DNA of 64,000 nucleotides from Streptomyces sp. S465 (GCF_026898115.1 NZ_CP114036.1:4458001-4522000), one strand, 5' to 3'. Shown: positions 50,169 through 59,573, counted from the stretch's first letter. Numbers and translations are program-made. The notes: generated by a model not told the origin, from the letters alone.

Positions 50169-51764
50169 TCAGCGGCAGCCGCAGTTGGCGAGGGCCGAGG
50201 CCATCCGGTCCAGGGCGTGCTGGGCGCCGTTCGGGTCGGTGGTGCCGTTCGTCAGATACGCGAAGACCAGCAGCCGGCCGTCCGCGTCCACGACCGAACC
50301 CGCGAGGCTGTTGACCCCGGTGAGCGTGCCGGTCTTGGCGCGGACCACGCCCCGGCCCACCCCGTCGGCGTAGCGGGTGCGCAAGGTGCCGGTGAAACCG
50401 GCCACCGGCAGCCCGGTGAGCAGCGACCGCAGCTCCGGGTGGTCCTGGGCGGCGGCGCGCACCAGCACCTGGGCGAGCAGCCCGGCGGACACATGGTCGG
50501 CACGGTCGAGCCCGCTGCCGTCCGCGATCCGCGCACCGTCCAGCGGCAGCCCGAGCTTCCGCAGCCGCTCGGTCACGGCCTTGGCCCCGCCCGCGAAGCT
50601 CGCGGGCTCGCCCGCCGCGAGGGCGGTCTGCCGGGAGAGGGCCTCGGCGATGTCGTTGTCGCTGGTGGTCAGCATTCGCTCGACGAGCGAGGACAGCGGC
50701 TGGGAGCGGACGGAGGCCAGCGTCCGGGCGCCCTTGGCGGCCTTCCCCGACCGGGGCTCGCCCGTCACCTCGACACCCCGGTCGCGCAGCATCGACGCGA
50801 ACGTACCGGCCGCGTCGGCGGCCGGGTCCGTGGCGCGCGGGGCCGGGCCGTGGTCGCTGTCGTCCTTACGGCCTTCGTCGGCCATCAGGGGGACGACGGG
50901 CGAGATGTTCTCGTTGGGGCCGATCGGGTGGAGCTTCGACCCGGAGTAGAGCGAGGTGTCGTAACCGAGCCGGTAGGGTCCGGCGCCGCGCTTCTTGAGG
51001 GCGCGGGCGGTGGCGTCGGCCAATTGGACGAGCGCGGCCGGGTGGTCGTCCCCTGTGACCTCGCGGGCGGTGAGCGTGGGGTCACCGCCGCCGACCAGCA
51101 CGATGTCGTTCTCGCCCGCGCCCGCCACGACGCTGGTCCTGATGCGGTGGTCCGGGCCGAGGGCGGAGAGGGCCGCGGCGCCGGTCGCGAGCTTGATCGT
51201 CGAGGCGGGGACCATGGCCGTCCCCGCCTTGCTGCCGAACACCTGCTGACCGGTGGTCACGTCCACCACCGACACCGAGCGCTCATCGCCCAGCGCGGAG
51301 TCCTCCAGCAGCGGTTCGAGCGTGTCGGCGAGCCCCGCCCCGGTGGGGGGCGGTACGGCGTCCTCGCCGCTGTCCGGCGACCGGGGCGCGGCCGGCCCGC
51401 CGAGCGCGGCCAGGACCGGCGCGGCGCTGGGCGCGGGCCGCGCCGGACCGTCGTCGCGCCCGCCGCCCGGAACCCCGTCCTCGGTGGCGCGGGCGCGTTC
51501 GGCCGTACGCTGACCGGCGTCCCACGGCCCGGCCACGAGCACCGCCACCACGGCGACCGCCAGGCCGGTCCCGGCGGAGACCGCCACCAGCTGCCAGGTC
51601 CGCCGCTGCTCCGGCGGCGTGCGCCGCCACTGGCGCCGGATACGGTCGCGCGCGCGATCCAGCGCGCGCAGCCCACGCCCCCGCGCGCGGTCCAACTCGT
51701 GCAACCCTCGGCTGAGCCGGTGGCTCAGCCACTCCCTGACCTGCCACGATCTGGCTTCAGGCAC
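50169..51764 (-). CDS. dacB: D-alanyl-D-alanine carboxypeptidase / endopeptidase (PBP4-type)
   Basis: DacB trims stem peptides and cuts cross-links in peptidoglycan. The 531-residue protein has a basic cytoplasmic start, one membrane helix (about 58-79), a flexible Ala/Pro/Asp-rich linker to about 145, and the penicillin-binding domain with SxxK at 188-191 (PASTIKLA), SDN in TTSDNDIAEAL and KTG in RAKTGTLTGV. The C-terminus ends CGCR. The GTG at 51764 follows AAGGGG, favoured over an ATG 45 nt upstream. It is divergent from ppa with 86 bp between, a conserved actinobacterial arrangement. Confidence 0.95.
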   Translation of the reverse strand: MPEARSWQVREWLSHRLSRGLHELDRARGRGLRALDRARDRIRRQWRRTPPEQRRTWQLVAVSAGTGLAVAVVAVLVAGPWDAGQRTAERARATEDGVPGGGRDDGPARPAPSAAPVLAALGGPAAPRSPDSGEDAVPPPTGAGLADTLEPLLEDSALGDERSVSVVDVTTGQQVFGSKAGTAMVPASTIKLATGAAALSALGPDHRIRTSVVAGAGENDIVLVGGGDPTLTAREVTGDDHPAALVQLADATARALKKRGAGPYRLGYDTSLYSGSKLHPIGPNENISPVVPLMADEGRKDDSDHGPAPRATDPAADAAGTFASMLRDRGVEVTGEPRSGKAAKGARTLASVRSQPLSSLVERMLTTSDNDIAEALSRQTALAAGEPASFAGGAKAVTERLRKLGLPLDGARIADGSGLDRADHVSAGLLAQVLVRAAAQDHPELRSLLTGLPVAGFTGTLRTRYADGVGRGVVRAKTGTLTGVNSLAGSVVDADGRLLVFAYLTNGTTDPNGAQHALDRMASALANCGCR

Positions 51765-51850
51765 GACCGACCAGCCCCTTTCGCCACCACACAGCTGCGT
51801 GGGGGACACTTAATCACCAGACGTATGTGTTGATCATGGAGGAGCCACCC

Positions 51851-52342
51851 GTGGAGTTCGACGTCACCATCGAGATCCCGAAGGGTTCGCGGAACAAGTA
51901 CGAGGTGGACCACGAGACGGGTCGCATCCGTCTTGACCGGCGACTCTTCACGTCGACCAGCTACCCCGCGGACTACGGCTTCGTCGAGAACACCCTCGGC
52001 GAGGACGGCGACCCGCTGGACGCACTGGTCATTCTCGACGAGCCGACGTTCCCCGGCTGCCTGATCAAGTGCCGTGCCATCGGCATGTTCAGGATGACGG
52101 ACGAGGCGGGTGGCGATGACAAGCTGCTTTGCGTACCGGCCTCGGACCCGCGGGTGGAGCACCTGCGTGATATTCATCACGTTTCGGAGTTCGACCGCCT
52201 GGAGATCCAGCACTTCTTCGAGGTCTACAAGGACCTCGAGCCGGGCAAGTCGGTCGAGGGGGCCAACTGGGTGGGCCGCGCCGAGGCCGAGGCCGAGGTG
52301 GAGGCGTCCATCAAGCGCCTCGAGGCCGCCGGCGGCCACTGA
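51851..52342 (+). CDS. ppa: Inorganic pyrophosphatase (family I)
   Basis: Ppa hydrolyses diphosphate released in biosynthesis. The 163-residue soluble protein has EIPKGSRNKYEVDHETGRIRLDR, PADYGFVENTLGEDGDPLDALVI with the metal aspartates of the family I signature DGDPLDAL, and KDLEPGKSVEGANWVGRAEAE in outline. GTG at 51851 has GGAGGAG ten bases before it. A strong terminator follows at 52356. Confidence 0.98.
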   Translation: MEFDVTIEIPKGSRNKYEVDHETGRIRLDRRLFTSTSYPADYGFVENTLGEDGDPLDALVILDEPTFPGCLIKCRAIGMFRMTDEAGGDDKLLCVPASDPRVEHLRDIHHVSEFDRLEIQHFFEVYKDLEPGKSVEGANWVGRAEAEAEVEASIKRLEAAGGH

Positions 52343-52355
52343 GTCCTGACCACGC

Positions 52356-52394
52356 CGGGCGGGCGGGGCACCCAGCGGGTGCCCCGCCCGCCCG
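52356..52394 (+). terminator. ppa terminator, 18-bp stem with T tract
   Basis: CGGGCGGGCGGGGCACCC pairs perfectly with its complement across a 3-nt loop; CGTTTT follows directly. It is one of the few canonical intrinsic terminators in the window. Confidence 0.9.
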
Positions 52395-52498
52395 CGTTTT
52401 CGGGCTGATGGCGCGTCCGGGCTGCCCGCGGTTTCGGGTCGGCGGCGCCGCGCCCCACCGGGCCGAGCAGCCCGGCCCGGCGCGGGCAGCCCCTGGGG

Positions 52499-54205
52499 TC
52501 AGAAGCCCCTGGTGCGTTTGGCGGCGCGCCGGTCGGACGGGTCCATGGGCGCACCCGGGGTCTTCAGGAAGAGCCGCGCGGCCTCGCCACCGAGGTTCAC
52601 CCCTATGGCGATCGCCAGGGCCAGCGCCGCCGCCTGGGTGAGGTGGGGGATGCCGCGGTCCAGGTTTCCCTGGGCCAGGGCGAGCAGCCCGAAGTAGGTC
52701 GCGCTACCGGGGAGCAGGGGCCCGATCGCCGCCGTGACGTACGGCAACGCCGAGGCGTACCGATAGCGCGAGAGCAACTGGCCGAAGAGGCCGACCAGCC
52801 CGGCGGCCACGGTCGTGGCGGCGACGGGCGGCACGTCGGCGGTGTCGGCCAGCGCGCCGTAGACCACCCAGGCGACCCCGCCGTTGAGCGTGGCGAACAG
52901 CACGGTGTGCCGTTCCTGCTGGAGCAGGATGCAGAAGGTCAGCGCGAGCAGCATCGCGGCCAGGATCTGGATGTACGGCCGCTCCACATGGCGCAGCGCC
53001 GCCTCCGGGTTGAGCTTGGCATCGAGCTGGACGCCCCCGTAGAGCACCGTGAGGACACCGCAGACGATGCCGACGATCAGATAGCCGACCTCGAGGAGGC
53101 GCGCCGCCGCGGTGATGTAATAGCCGGTCAGCCCGTCTTGGACGCCCGCGACCAGGGCCCGCCCCGGGATCAGTGCGAACAGCCCACCGGTGATCACGGC
53201 GGACGCCTGGAGCCCGGAGTTCGCGAGGCTGAGCGCCACCCCCATCGCGGCGGGCGGCATCGCCGCGGCCACGAACTGGTAGAACTCCGGAAGCCCGCGC
53301 CCCGAGGCCAGCCACGCCAGCCGGTCGCCGAGCATCGCGCCGATGGCCGCCGCGAAGAAGACCGGCCAGTCACCGCCGACCAGCATGCTCGCCGCGCCGG
53401 CCAGCCCGCCGCCCGCCACGGTGAGCGCCCAGCCGGGGTAGGGGTGGCGGTTACGGCGTATCTCGGCCAGGCGCCGGTACGCCTCCTCCAGCGTGAAGTC
53501 GTCCTGTGAGGTGATGTCGTCGACCAGCCGGAAGACCGCGGACAGCCGGGTGTAGTCGGTGCCCCGGCGCCGTACGGTCCGGCTGGCGGTGACCGGGTCG
53601 TCGACCAGCGAGGGCTGGTAGCTGACCGACAGCAGGGTGAAGGTGACGGTCGGCTCGCAGCGGTCGAGCCCGTAGGCGTGCGCCACGCCGAGCATCGCCG
53701 CCTCGACGTCCTCGGCCCCCTCGCCGCCCGCGAGCAGCAGCTCGGCGATACGGAGGGTGAGGTCGAGCACCCGCGGCACGGCCGGCCCCGTCTCGTCCTG
53801 CCGCTCCACCCGCTCGGGCGTCGGGCGCTCGCTGATCGGCATGCGCAGCATCGTGCGCATCCGGTCCTGCCAGGGGGCGTCCTTGGTCAGCCGGAGGACG
53901 GGGATGCCGTTCGGCGGGGTGATGGCGGGGAAGCCGCCGGTGGTCTGGTTGCTCGACGGCGCCTTCACCCCGGCCGGGGGTACGAAGGCCGAGCCCTCGG
54001 GCTCACTGGGGGCCTCCGCGCTCAGCCCCTCGGGGACGGCGAACTCCGATGTCGGGTGCTCGTCCTCGGGCGGGGACGGCCGGGGGATGCCCAGAGGCGG
54101 CGTGAAGGCGCTGTGGGCCTCGTCGGACTGCGGCTTCTGGTTCTCTGCCGTGTCCACGTCCGGCGCGCTCATACCACGCGACACGTGCTGACGGTCCGGG
54201 GTCAC
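52499..54205 (-). CDS. Threonine/serine exporter family protein (ThrE)
   Basis: The 568-residue protein has a long soluble N-terminal part of about 240 residues and a membrane part of about ten helices. The N-terminal section includes the conserved ThrE piece VLDLTLRIAELLLAGGEGAEDVEAAMLGVAHAYGLDRCEPTVTFTLLSVSY in outline. Before it lies a proline-rich stretch with a motif repeated three times: AFTPPLGIP (33-41), AFVPPAGVK (73-81), AITPPNGIP (94-102). The membrane part has WALTVAGGGLAGAASMLVGG, VITGGLFALIPGRALVAGVQDGLTG and LLPGSATYFGLLALAQG. Export of threonine, serine or related amino acids is inferred from the family. GTG at 54205 follows GAGGAG. Confidence 0.9.
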   Translation of the reverse strand: MTPDRQHVSRGMSAPDVDTAENQKPQSDEAHSAFTPPLGIPRPSPPEDEHPTSEFAVPEGLSAEAPSEPEGSAFVPPAGVKAPSSNQTTGGFPAITPPNGIPVLRLTKDAPWQDRMRTMLRMPISERPTPERVERQDETGPAVPRVLDLTLRIAELLLAGGEGAEDVEAAMLGVAHAYGLDRCEPTVTFTLLSVSYQPSLVDDPVTASRTVRRRGTDYTRLSAVFRLVDDITSQDDFTLEEAYRRLAEIRRNRHPYPGWALTVAGGGLAGAASMLVGGDWPVFFAAAIGAMLGDRLAWLASGRGLPEFYQFVAAAMPPAAMGVALSLANSGLQASAVITGGLFALIPGRALVAGVQDGLTGYYITAAARLLEVGYLIVGIVCGVLTVLYGGVQLDAKLNPEAALRHVERPYIQILAAMLLALTFCILLQQERHTVLFATLNGGVAWVVYGALADTADVPPVAATTVAAGLVGLFGQLLSRYRYASALPYVTAAIGPLLPGSATYFGLLALAQGNLDRGIPHLTQAAALALAIAIGVNLGGEAARLFLKTPGAPMDPSDRRAAKRTRGF

Positions 54206-54383
54206 GTCTTCTCGCTCCTCACCAGCCTCCCCGTACGGTTCTCAGCAGCCAAGGATGCAGCATCGGCGGCCACCGGAGCCCATTGTGCGGGGCGGCGACC
54301 GCCGAGCGGGAGTGGGGGCGGTGTGAAGCGGATGTGAAGCCAGGGGAAAGGGCGGGGGAGCGAGGGAGGACGACGGGTGTCGC

Positions 54384-55094
54384 TCAGCGCTTCGCGTGGC
54401 GTCCGCGCGGCCCCTGGGAGGGGGCACCCGGGGTCGGGCCCTGCGGCTCGGCCGGTCCCGCCGCGCCCTCCTTCTTGGCCTTGCCGCGGGCCCGGAGGTA
54501 CTCGATCACGATCGGGATGACCGACAGCAGCACGATCGCGATCAGCATCATCTCGATGTGCTGATGGACGAAGTCGATCTTCCCGAGCGCCGAGCCGAGC
54601 AGGGTGACGCCGGTGCCCCACAGCACGCCGCCGATGACGTTGAAGATGATGAACGAGCGGTAGTTCATCCGGCTCACGCCCGCGATGATCGGCGTGAACG
54701 TGCGCACGATGGGCACGAAGCGGGCCAGGATCAGCGACTTCGGCCCGTGCTTCTCGAAGAACTCATGCGCCTTCTCCACGTTCTCCTGTTTGAAGAGCTT
54801 GGAGTCGGGGCGCCGGAACAGCGTCGGCCCCACCTTCCGGCCGAACAGATATCCGGCCTGGTCACCGAGGATCGCGGCCACGGCCACGGCCACGCACACC
54901 AGCCACAGCTCCTGCTTGATCACATCGGTGGTCACCAGCAGGCCGGTGGTGAAGAGCAGCGAGTCGCCCGGCAGGAAGAAGCCGATGAGCAGGCCGGACT
55001 CCGCGAAAACGATGGCCAGGACACCGAGCAGACCGAAGGTTTCGATCAGATAGTCCGGGTCCAGCCACTGAGGGCCGAGCGCGAGGGTGTTCAC
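54384..55094 (-). CDS. DedA-family membrane protein
   Basis: The 236-residue membrane protein has about five helices and the DedA hallmarks FAESGLLIGFFLPGDSLLF, the GDQAGYLFGRKVG loop, and LILARFVPIVRTFTPIIAGVSRMNY with the conserved arginine of the reentrant loop. DedA proteins are undecaprenyl-phosphate or lipid flippase-like and support envelope stability. GTG at 55094 has AGGAG twelve bases before. The C-terminus is Pro/Gly-rich and cytoplasmic. It is divergent from the LeuE-type gene, with 307 bp between them that hold no recognised gene. Confidence 0.92.
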   Translation of the reverse strand: MNTLALGPQWLDPDYLIETFGLLGVLAIVFAESGLLIGFFLPGDSLLFTTGLLVTTDVIKQELWLVCVAVAVAAILGDQAGYLFGRKVGPTLFRRPDSKLFKQENVEKAHEFFEKHGPKSLILARFVPIVRTFTPIIAGVSRMNYRSFIIFNVIGGVLWGTGVTLLGSALGKIDFVHQHIEMMLIAIVLLSVIPIVIEYLRARGKAKKEGAAGPAEPQGPTPGAPSQGPRGRHAKR

Positions 55095-55401
55095 GGGTGT
55101 GAGGCTCCTGGGTCGAGGGGTGCAGGCTCGTGCGAGGCCCGGCCGCAGGTTCGGGGCGGACTGAGTGTTTATCGCAGTGTGCCGCCCAAAGCTATCAACG
55201 CCATGTGCCTGCCCTGGGTTCCCACCGGCCCGGTCCGCTGGTGGTGCCGCTCCGCCTTGGCGCGGACCGCGCCCCGGAGGCGGGGCTCGTCGATGCCGGT
55301 TCGGTACGGGTTCCACGGTGCGGCCTCACATCGCGTGAGGTGCGAGTCCGGATGGCGAAACCATCCGGCCGGCGCGGCGGGCCGCTGTCATCCTGCCGGT
55401 T
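55095..55401. other. Divergent intergenic region dedA / leuE
   Basis: 307 bp with promoters for both genes expected. No convincing small gene is seen. Confidence 0.45.
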
Positions 55402-56076
55402 GTGCTGGGGATAACCGATCTTTCGACCTATCTGGCCGGTCTGGCGCTGATCATCCTGCTGCCGGGCCCCAACTCGCTGTACGTGGTATCGGTCGCGGCC
55501 CGCCGCGGCCCCCGTACCGGCTACCGGGCGGCGGCCGGGGTGCTGTGCGGGGACACGGTCCTGATGGCGCTGTCGGCGGGCGGGGTGGCCTCGCTGCTGC
55601 ACGCCAGCCCGGTGCTCTTCGCGGTGGTCAAGTTCGTGGGCGCGGGCTATCTGACCTGGCTGGCGGTGGGCATGCTGCGCGGGGCGCGGGCGCTGTGGCG
55701 CCGCCGGGCGCAGGGCGCGGGGGCGGCCCGCGGCGCCGAGGGCGCGGCCGGGGCCATGGGGTCCGCGGAGGGCGAGCGCCCGTACCGCCGGGCTCTGGTC
55801 ATCAGCCTGCTGAACCCGAAGGCGATCCTCTTCTTCATCTCCTTCTTCGTGCAGTTCGTGGATCCGCACTACGCCCATCCCGCGCTGTCCTTCGTGGCGC
55901 TGGGCGTCTGGGCGCAGTTGTTCAGCATCACCTACCTGTCGGTGCTGATCTTCAGCGGTACGTATCTCGCGGCCACCTTCCGGCGGCGTCAGCGGCTGCG
56001 GGCGGGGCTGTCGGCGGCCGCGGGCGCGGCGTTCCTCGGCTTCGCGGCGAAGCTGTCGCTCAGCAGCGCGGGGTAG
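55402..56076 (+). CDS. LeuE-type LysE/RhtB-family amino acid exporter
   Basis: The 224-residue membrane protein has six helices and the LysE-superfamily start LAGLALIILLPGPNSLYVVSVAARRGPRTGYRAA, the loop FVGAGYLTWLAVGMLRG and the second-half motif ALVISLLNPKAILFFISFFVQFV. A Gly/Ala-rich insert (QGAGAARGAEGAAGAMG) sits between helices 3 and 4. It resembles LeuE, the leucine exporter; substrate is a guess. GTG at 55402 is the first workable start. It lies just before gadB on the same strand (54-bp gap), so both may respond to the same acid or amino acid signal. Confidence 0.88.
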   Translation: MLGITDLSTYLAGLALIILLPGPNSLYVVSVAARRGPRTGYRAAAGVLCGDTVLMALSAGGVASLLHASPVLFAVVKFVGAGYLTWLAVGMLRGARALWRRRAQGAGAARGAEGAAGAMGSAEGERPYRRALVISLLNPKAILFFISFFVQFVDPHYAHPALSFVALGVWAQLFSITYLSVLIFSGTYLAATFRRRQRLRAGLSAAAGAAFLGFAAKLSLSSAG

Positions 56077-56130
56077 CCGGTACGGCGCGGGATCGGGATG
56101 CGTGCCCGATATGCCCGTAATTTAACGAAG

Positions 56131-57543
56131 ATGGCACTTCATCATGGCACGCGTGGCCGACGCGACAAGAAAGAGCGCCCCGAGTTCTCCGTCAACCCGC
56201 TCTACGGGGAGGCCAATCCGGTCAGCGGGATGAGCGGCAAACCCCCGCGCCACCGTTTCCCGGACGGGCCGATGGCGCCCACGACCGCGTATCAGTTCGT
56301 CCATGACGAGCTGATGCTGGACGGCAACGCCCGCCAGAATCTCGCCACCTTCGTCACGACGTGGATGGAGCCGCAGGCGGGCCGGCTGATGTCCGACTGC
56401 CTCGACAAGAACATGATCGACAAGGATGAGTACCCGCGCACCGCCGAGCTGGAGCGGCGGTGCGTGGCGATGCTCGCCCATCTGTGGCACGCCCCCGACC
56501 CGGACACGGTCATGGGCTGCTCCACCACGGGGTCGAGCGAGGCGTGCATGCTGGCCGGAATGGCGCTCAAGCGGCGCTGGGCCAAACGGAACCCGGTGAG
56601 CTATCCGGCGACCGCCCGGCCCAATCTGATCATGGGGACCAATGTCCAGGTGTGCTGGGAGAAGTTCTGCGACTTCTGGGAGGTGGAGGCGCGACAGGTA
56701 CCCATGGAGGGCAACCGGTTCCATCTCGATCCCCAGGCCGCGGCCGATCTGTGCGATGAGAACACCATCGGGGTCGTCGCGATCCTCGGCTCCACCTTCG
56801 ACGGCTCCTACGAGCCCGTCGCCGAGGTGTGCCGGGCGCTGGACGCCCTCCAGGAGCGCACCGGACTGAACGTCCCGGTGCATGTGGACGGCGCCTCGGG
56901 CGCGATGGTCGCCCCGTTCCTCGACCAGGAGCTGATCTGGGACTTCCGGCTGCCGCGGGTCGCCTCCATCAACACCTCGGGGCACAAGTACGGCCTGGTC
57001 TACCCCGGGGTGGGGTGGGCGCTGTGGCGCACGGCGGAGGATCTGCCCGAGGACCTGGTCTTCCGCGTCGACTACCTGGGCGGCGACATGCCGACCTTCG
57101 CGCTCAACTTCTCCCGCCCCGGCGCCCAGGTGGCCGCCCAGTACTACACCTTCGTGCGGCTGGGCCGGGAGGGCTTCCGCGCCGTCCAGCAGAACACCCG
57201 CGACGTGGCGCGCTCGCTGGCCGAGCGGATCGAGGCGCTCGGCGACTTCACCCTGCTGAGCCGCGGCGATCAGCTGCCGGTGTTCGCCTTCACCACGGCC
57301 GAGGAGATCGACACCTTCGACGTCTACGACGTCTCCCGGCGGCTGCGCGAACGCGGCTGGCTGGTGCCCGCGTACTCCTTCCCGCCCAACCGGGAGGACC
57401 TGTCCGTGCTGCGGGTGGTGTGCCGCAACGGCTTCTCGGCGGACCTCGCCGATCTCTTCCTGGACGACCTGGCGTCCCTGCTGCCGGAGTTGCGGGCCCA
57501 GGCCGCGCCGACGGGGAAGGCCGTCACGGCGTTCCACCACTGA
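56131..57543 (+). CDS. gadB: Glutamate decarboxylase
   Basis: GadB turns glutamate into GABA and CO2 with PLP, consuming a proton. The 470-residue protein has the family start ARQNLATFVTTWMEPQAGRLM, MGCSTTGSSEACMLAGMALKRRW, VHVDGASGAMVAPF and the PLP lysine in SINTSGHKYGLVYPGVGW, then FRVDYLGGDMPTFALNFSRPG in outline. The C-terminus ends in KAVTAFHH, with the terminal histidine typical of pH-sensing GadB enzymes. ATG at 56131 (MALHHGTRGRR) is preferred; a GTG-type codon 33 nt upstream is possible. It follows a LeuE-type exporter and ends 22 bp from a convergent gene. Confidence 0.95.
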   Translation: MALHHGTRGRRDKKERPEFSVNPLYGEANPVSGMSGKPPRHRFPDGPMAPTTAYQFVHDELMLDGNARQNLATFVTTWMEPQAGRLMSDCLDKNMIDKDEYPRTAELERRCVAMLAHLWHAPDPDTVMGCSTTGSSEACMLAGMALKRRWAKRNPVSYPATARPNLIMGTNVQVCWEKFCDFWEVEARQVPMEGNRFHLDPQAAADLCDENTIGVVAILGSTFDGSYEPVAEVCRALDALQERTGLNVPVHVDGASGAMVAPFLDQELIWDFRLPRVASINTSGHKYGLVYPGVGWALWRTAEDLPEDLVFRVDYLGGDMPTFALNFSRPGAQVAAQYYTFVRLGREGFRAVQQNTRDVARSLAERIEALGDFTLLSRGDQLPVFAFTTAEEIDTFDVYDVSRRLRERGWLVPAYSFPPNREDLSVLRVVCRNGFSADLADLFLDDLASLLPELRAQAAPTGKAVTAFHH

Positions 57544-57564
57544 GCCCCTGTCCGCCTGCCCCTG

Positions 57565-58878
57565 TCAGCCCGTCTGGGCCGGGGACCGGAGCAGCTCGGC
57601 CCGGCGCCGGACCGCCTCCAGGGCGCCGGGTCTGCGGCCGGGCACCCGGCCCCGCAGGTCGAGCAGCAGCGGGGCGAGGGCGGCGGCCCTGGCCCGGTCC
57701 TGGACGAACTGCCACTGGTGGTGCGCCCGGTCCACGGCCCCCTCGACCTCCGGGTGACCGGCCGGCTCCCCGTTGCCCAGCCGCGCGTCGGCCACCGCGA
57801 GCCACAGCTCACAGGCGCGGGCCGGGTCCCCGGCGATCCGGGAGAGGTCGGCGCGGACCTCCAGCCAGTGGATCGCCTCGGCGGAGCGGGGACCGGCCGT
57901 CCGGAATGCCTCCTGCTCCCAGGCGGCCGCCATCGAGGCCGCCTCGCTGTGCCGCCCCGCGTTGGCCGCCTCGAATATCGCGGCGTGTATCGCGGCGTGC
58001 GGATCGGGTACGGGCGCCCGTCCGGGCGCGGGAGCGTGGGCCGGTGGCGCCGGGACCCGCACGGGACCGGCCGGCCGGAACGGTTCGGCAGTGCCCGGCG
58101 GCAGCGGGGGCGGGCCGGCCGCCACCGGACCGGCCGCCACCGGACCGGCCGGCCGGACCTCCGGCGCGAAGGCGGCCGGGACCGCGTACGTCTCGTCCGG
58201 TCCGGCGCCGTCCAGCAGCAGTTCGGGACCGCCGCCCAACCCCGCCTCCGCCGCGGCCCGCTGATGCAGCAGCGCGAACGGCGGGCGTTCGGCGGCGGCC
58301 CGCAGCAGCCCGGCGAACGCCTGGCTGTAGCCCGGCGTCGCCATCCCCCGCTTGGGCCGGGCGGGCGCCACCGTGCCGTACAGCGTCAGCCCGGCGGCGA
58401 GCCCGTACGGCCCGGCGGCCCTCAGCAGCGGCCAGGCCGTCTCGTCGGCCACCAGATCGGCGACCACGACGGTACTGCCCGGCGGCCGTCCGCCGAGCTC
58501 GGCCGCCAGCCAGTGCCAGGGCAGCGCGGTGTAGCGGACCGTCCTCGGCGCCGTACGGGCCAACGCCACATGCGGCAGCCGCTGTTTGGCGTCGAGCGTG
58601 AGCTGGCCCGTGAGATGGACCAGCACCGGGCCCGGGTGCGCGGCGGCCGTCCGCAGATGCGTCAGCACGGTCTGCGGATCGACCGGGTCCACGAGTTGGA
58701 CGACGCTGGCGCCGCCGGGCGTGCCCAGCAGCGCCGCCGGTGGTACGGCGGCGAGCTGGGGCAGCGCGGCGGTCGCGTCCATCAGTCGCTGTTTTCCGAC
58801 CGGGCCGGCGGCGAGCAGCAGGGCATAACCGGGCCCGCTCACCGTCTCCGCCCCCGTGCCCGACCTGTCGTTCCCCAT
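57565..58878 (-). CDS. Hypothetical protein, possible degenerate caspase-like domain
   Basis: The 437-residue protein has no recognised name. Its N-terminal 170 residues follow the plan of bacterial caspase-like (peptidase C14) domains: YALLLAAGPVGKQRL at the start, VLVHLTGQLT (84-93) where active enzymes have a GH motif, and STVVVADLVADETAW (135-149) where they have DCCxSG. Both catalytic residues would be replaced (His by Gln at 92, Cys lost), so if the relation holds it is inactive. A Pro/Ala/Gly-rich linker (about 240-310, VAAGPVAAGPPPLPPG) follows, then a helical C-terminal part (315-437, HAAIFEAANAGRHSEAASMAAAW, LELRADLSRIAGDPARACELWLAV in outline) that looks like a TPR-type repeat. It is convergent with gadB. 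Confidence 0.6.
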   Translation of the reverse strand: MGNDRSGTGAETVSGPGYALLLAAGPVGKQRLMDATAALPQLAAVPPAALLGTPGGASVVQLVDPVDPQTVLTHLRTAAAHPGPVLVHLTGQLTLDAKQRLPHVALARTAPRTVRYTALPWHWLAAELGGRPPGSTVVVADLVADETAWPLLRAAGPYGLAAGLTLYGTVAPARPKRGMATPGYSQAFAGLLRAAAERPPFALLHQRAAAEAGLGGGPELLLDGAGPDETYAVPAAFAPEVRPAGPVAAGPVAAGPPPLPPGTAEPFRPAGPVRVPAPPAHAPAPGRAPVPDPHAAIHAAIFEAANAGRHSEAASMAAAWEQEAFRTAGPRSAEAIHWLEVRADLSRIAGDPARACELWLAVADARLGNGEPAGHPEVEGAVDRAHHQWQFVQDRARAAALAPLLLDLRGRVPGRRPGALEAVRRRAELLRSPAQTG

Positions 58879-58943
58879 ACCTGAACCGTAGCCGCAACCG
58901 GCGACGACCGGTGCGGGCAGCCGTCCTCGGTCGCGTGGCTTTC

Positions 58944-59573
58944 TCAGTCGGTGCCGGGTTCGGCGTACGGGTTGGGGGCGCCGTCCGGCAGGACGTCCAC
59001 CGAGCGCTCCCCCTCGCCCGCCATCACATACGCCCCGCCCTCGAGCCGCTCGATCAGCCCACGGGTCCACTCGGCCCCGCTGTCCGCGGAGTGCACCCAG
59101 AACTTCATGATCTCGCCGATATGGCCCCACTCCTCGGGCGTGCCGTCCGGCGGCGTCCAGTGCCGGGTCACCTCGGCCCGCCACTCCTCCAGCGCCGCCA
59201 CCCGCCGCTTCAGCAGGGTGATCGCCTCGGCACGGGGCAGGTCGACGATGAACCCCACCCCGGCCGTCAGCTCGTCGATCTTCTGGTCATGGCGCAGCAA
59301 CGCCTCCCGCAGCAGCCGGACGTACTCCTCCTCGCCCGCCTCGGTCAGCTCGTACTCGGTCCGCGGCGGCCCGCCGGCCGTGCTCGGCGCGACGTCGTGG
59401 GCGTGCATCAAGCCCTGCTTCGCCATCTGCTTGAGGGCGTGGTAGATCGACCCGGGTTTGGCGTTGGACCACTGGTGCGCGCCCCAGAACTCCAGGTCGT
59501 TACGGACCTGGTAGCCGTGCGCCCGCCCGTGCTGGCGCACGGCCCCCAGCACCAGCAGCCGGATCGCTGACAT
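58944..59573 (-). CDS. PadR-family transcriptional regulator
   Basis: The 209-residue regulator has the PadR winged helix at residues 1-90 (MSAIRLLVLGAVRQHGRAHGYQVRNDLEFW, KPGSIYHALKQMAKQGLM, RTEYELTEAGEEEYVRLL in outline: GSIYHALKQM is the recognition helix) and a C-terminal helical Vir-type region (LPRAEAITLLKRRVAALEEWRAEV in outline). PadR proteins often control multidrug exporters or phenolic-acid genes. No transporter is next to it here, so its target is unknown. ATG at 59573. Confidence 0.9.
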   Translation of the reverse strand: MSAIRLLVLGAVRQHGRAHGYQVRNDLEFWGAHQWSNAKPGSIYHALKQMAKQGLMHAHDVAPSTAGGPPRTEYELTEAGEEEYVRLLREALLRHDQKIDELTAGVGFIVDLPRAEAITLLKRRVAALEEWRAEVTRHWTPPDGTPEEWGHIGEIMKFWVHSADSGAEWTRGLIERLEGGAYVMAGEGERSVDVLPDGAPNPYAEPGTD

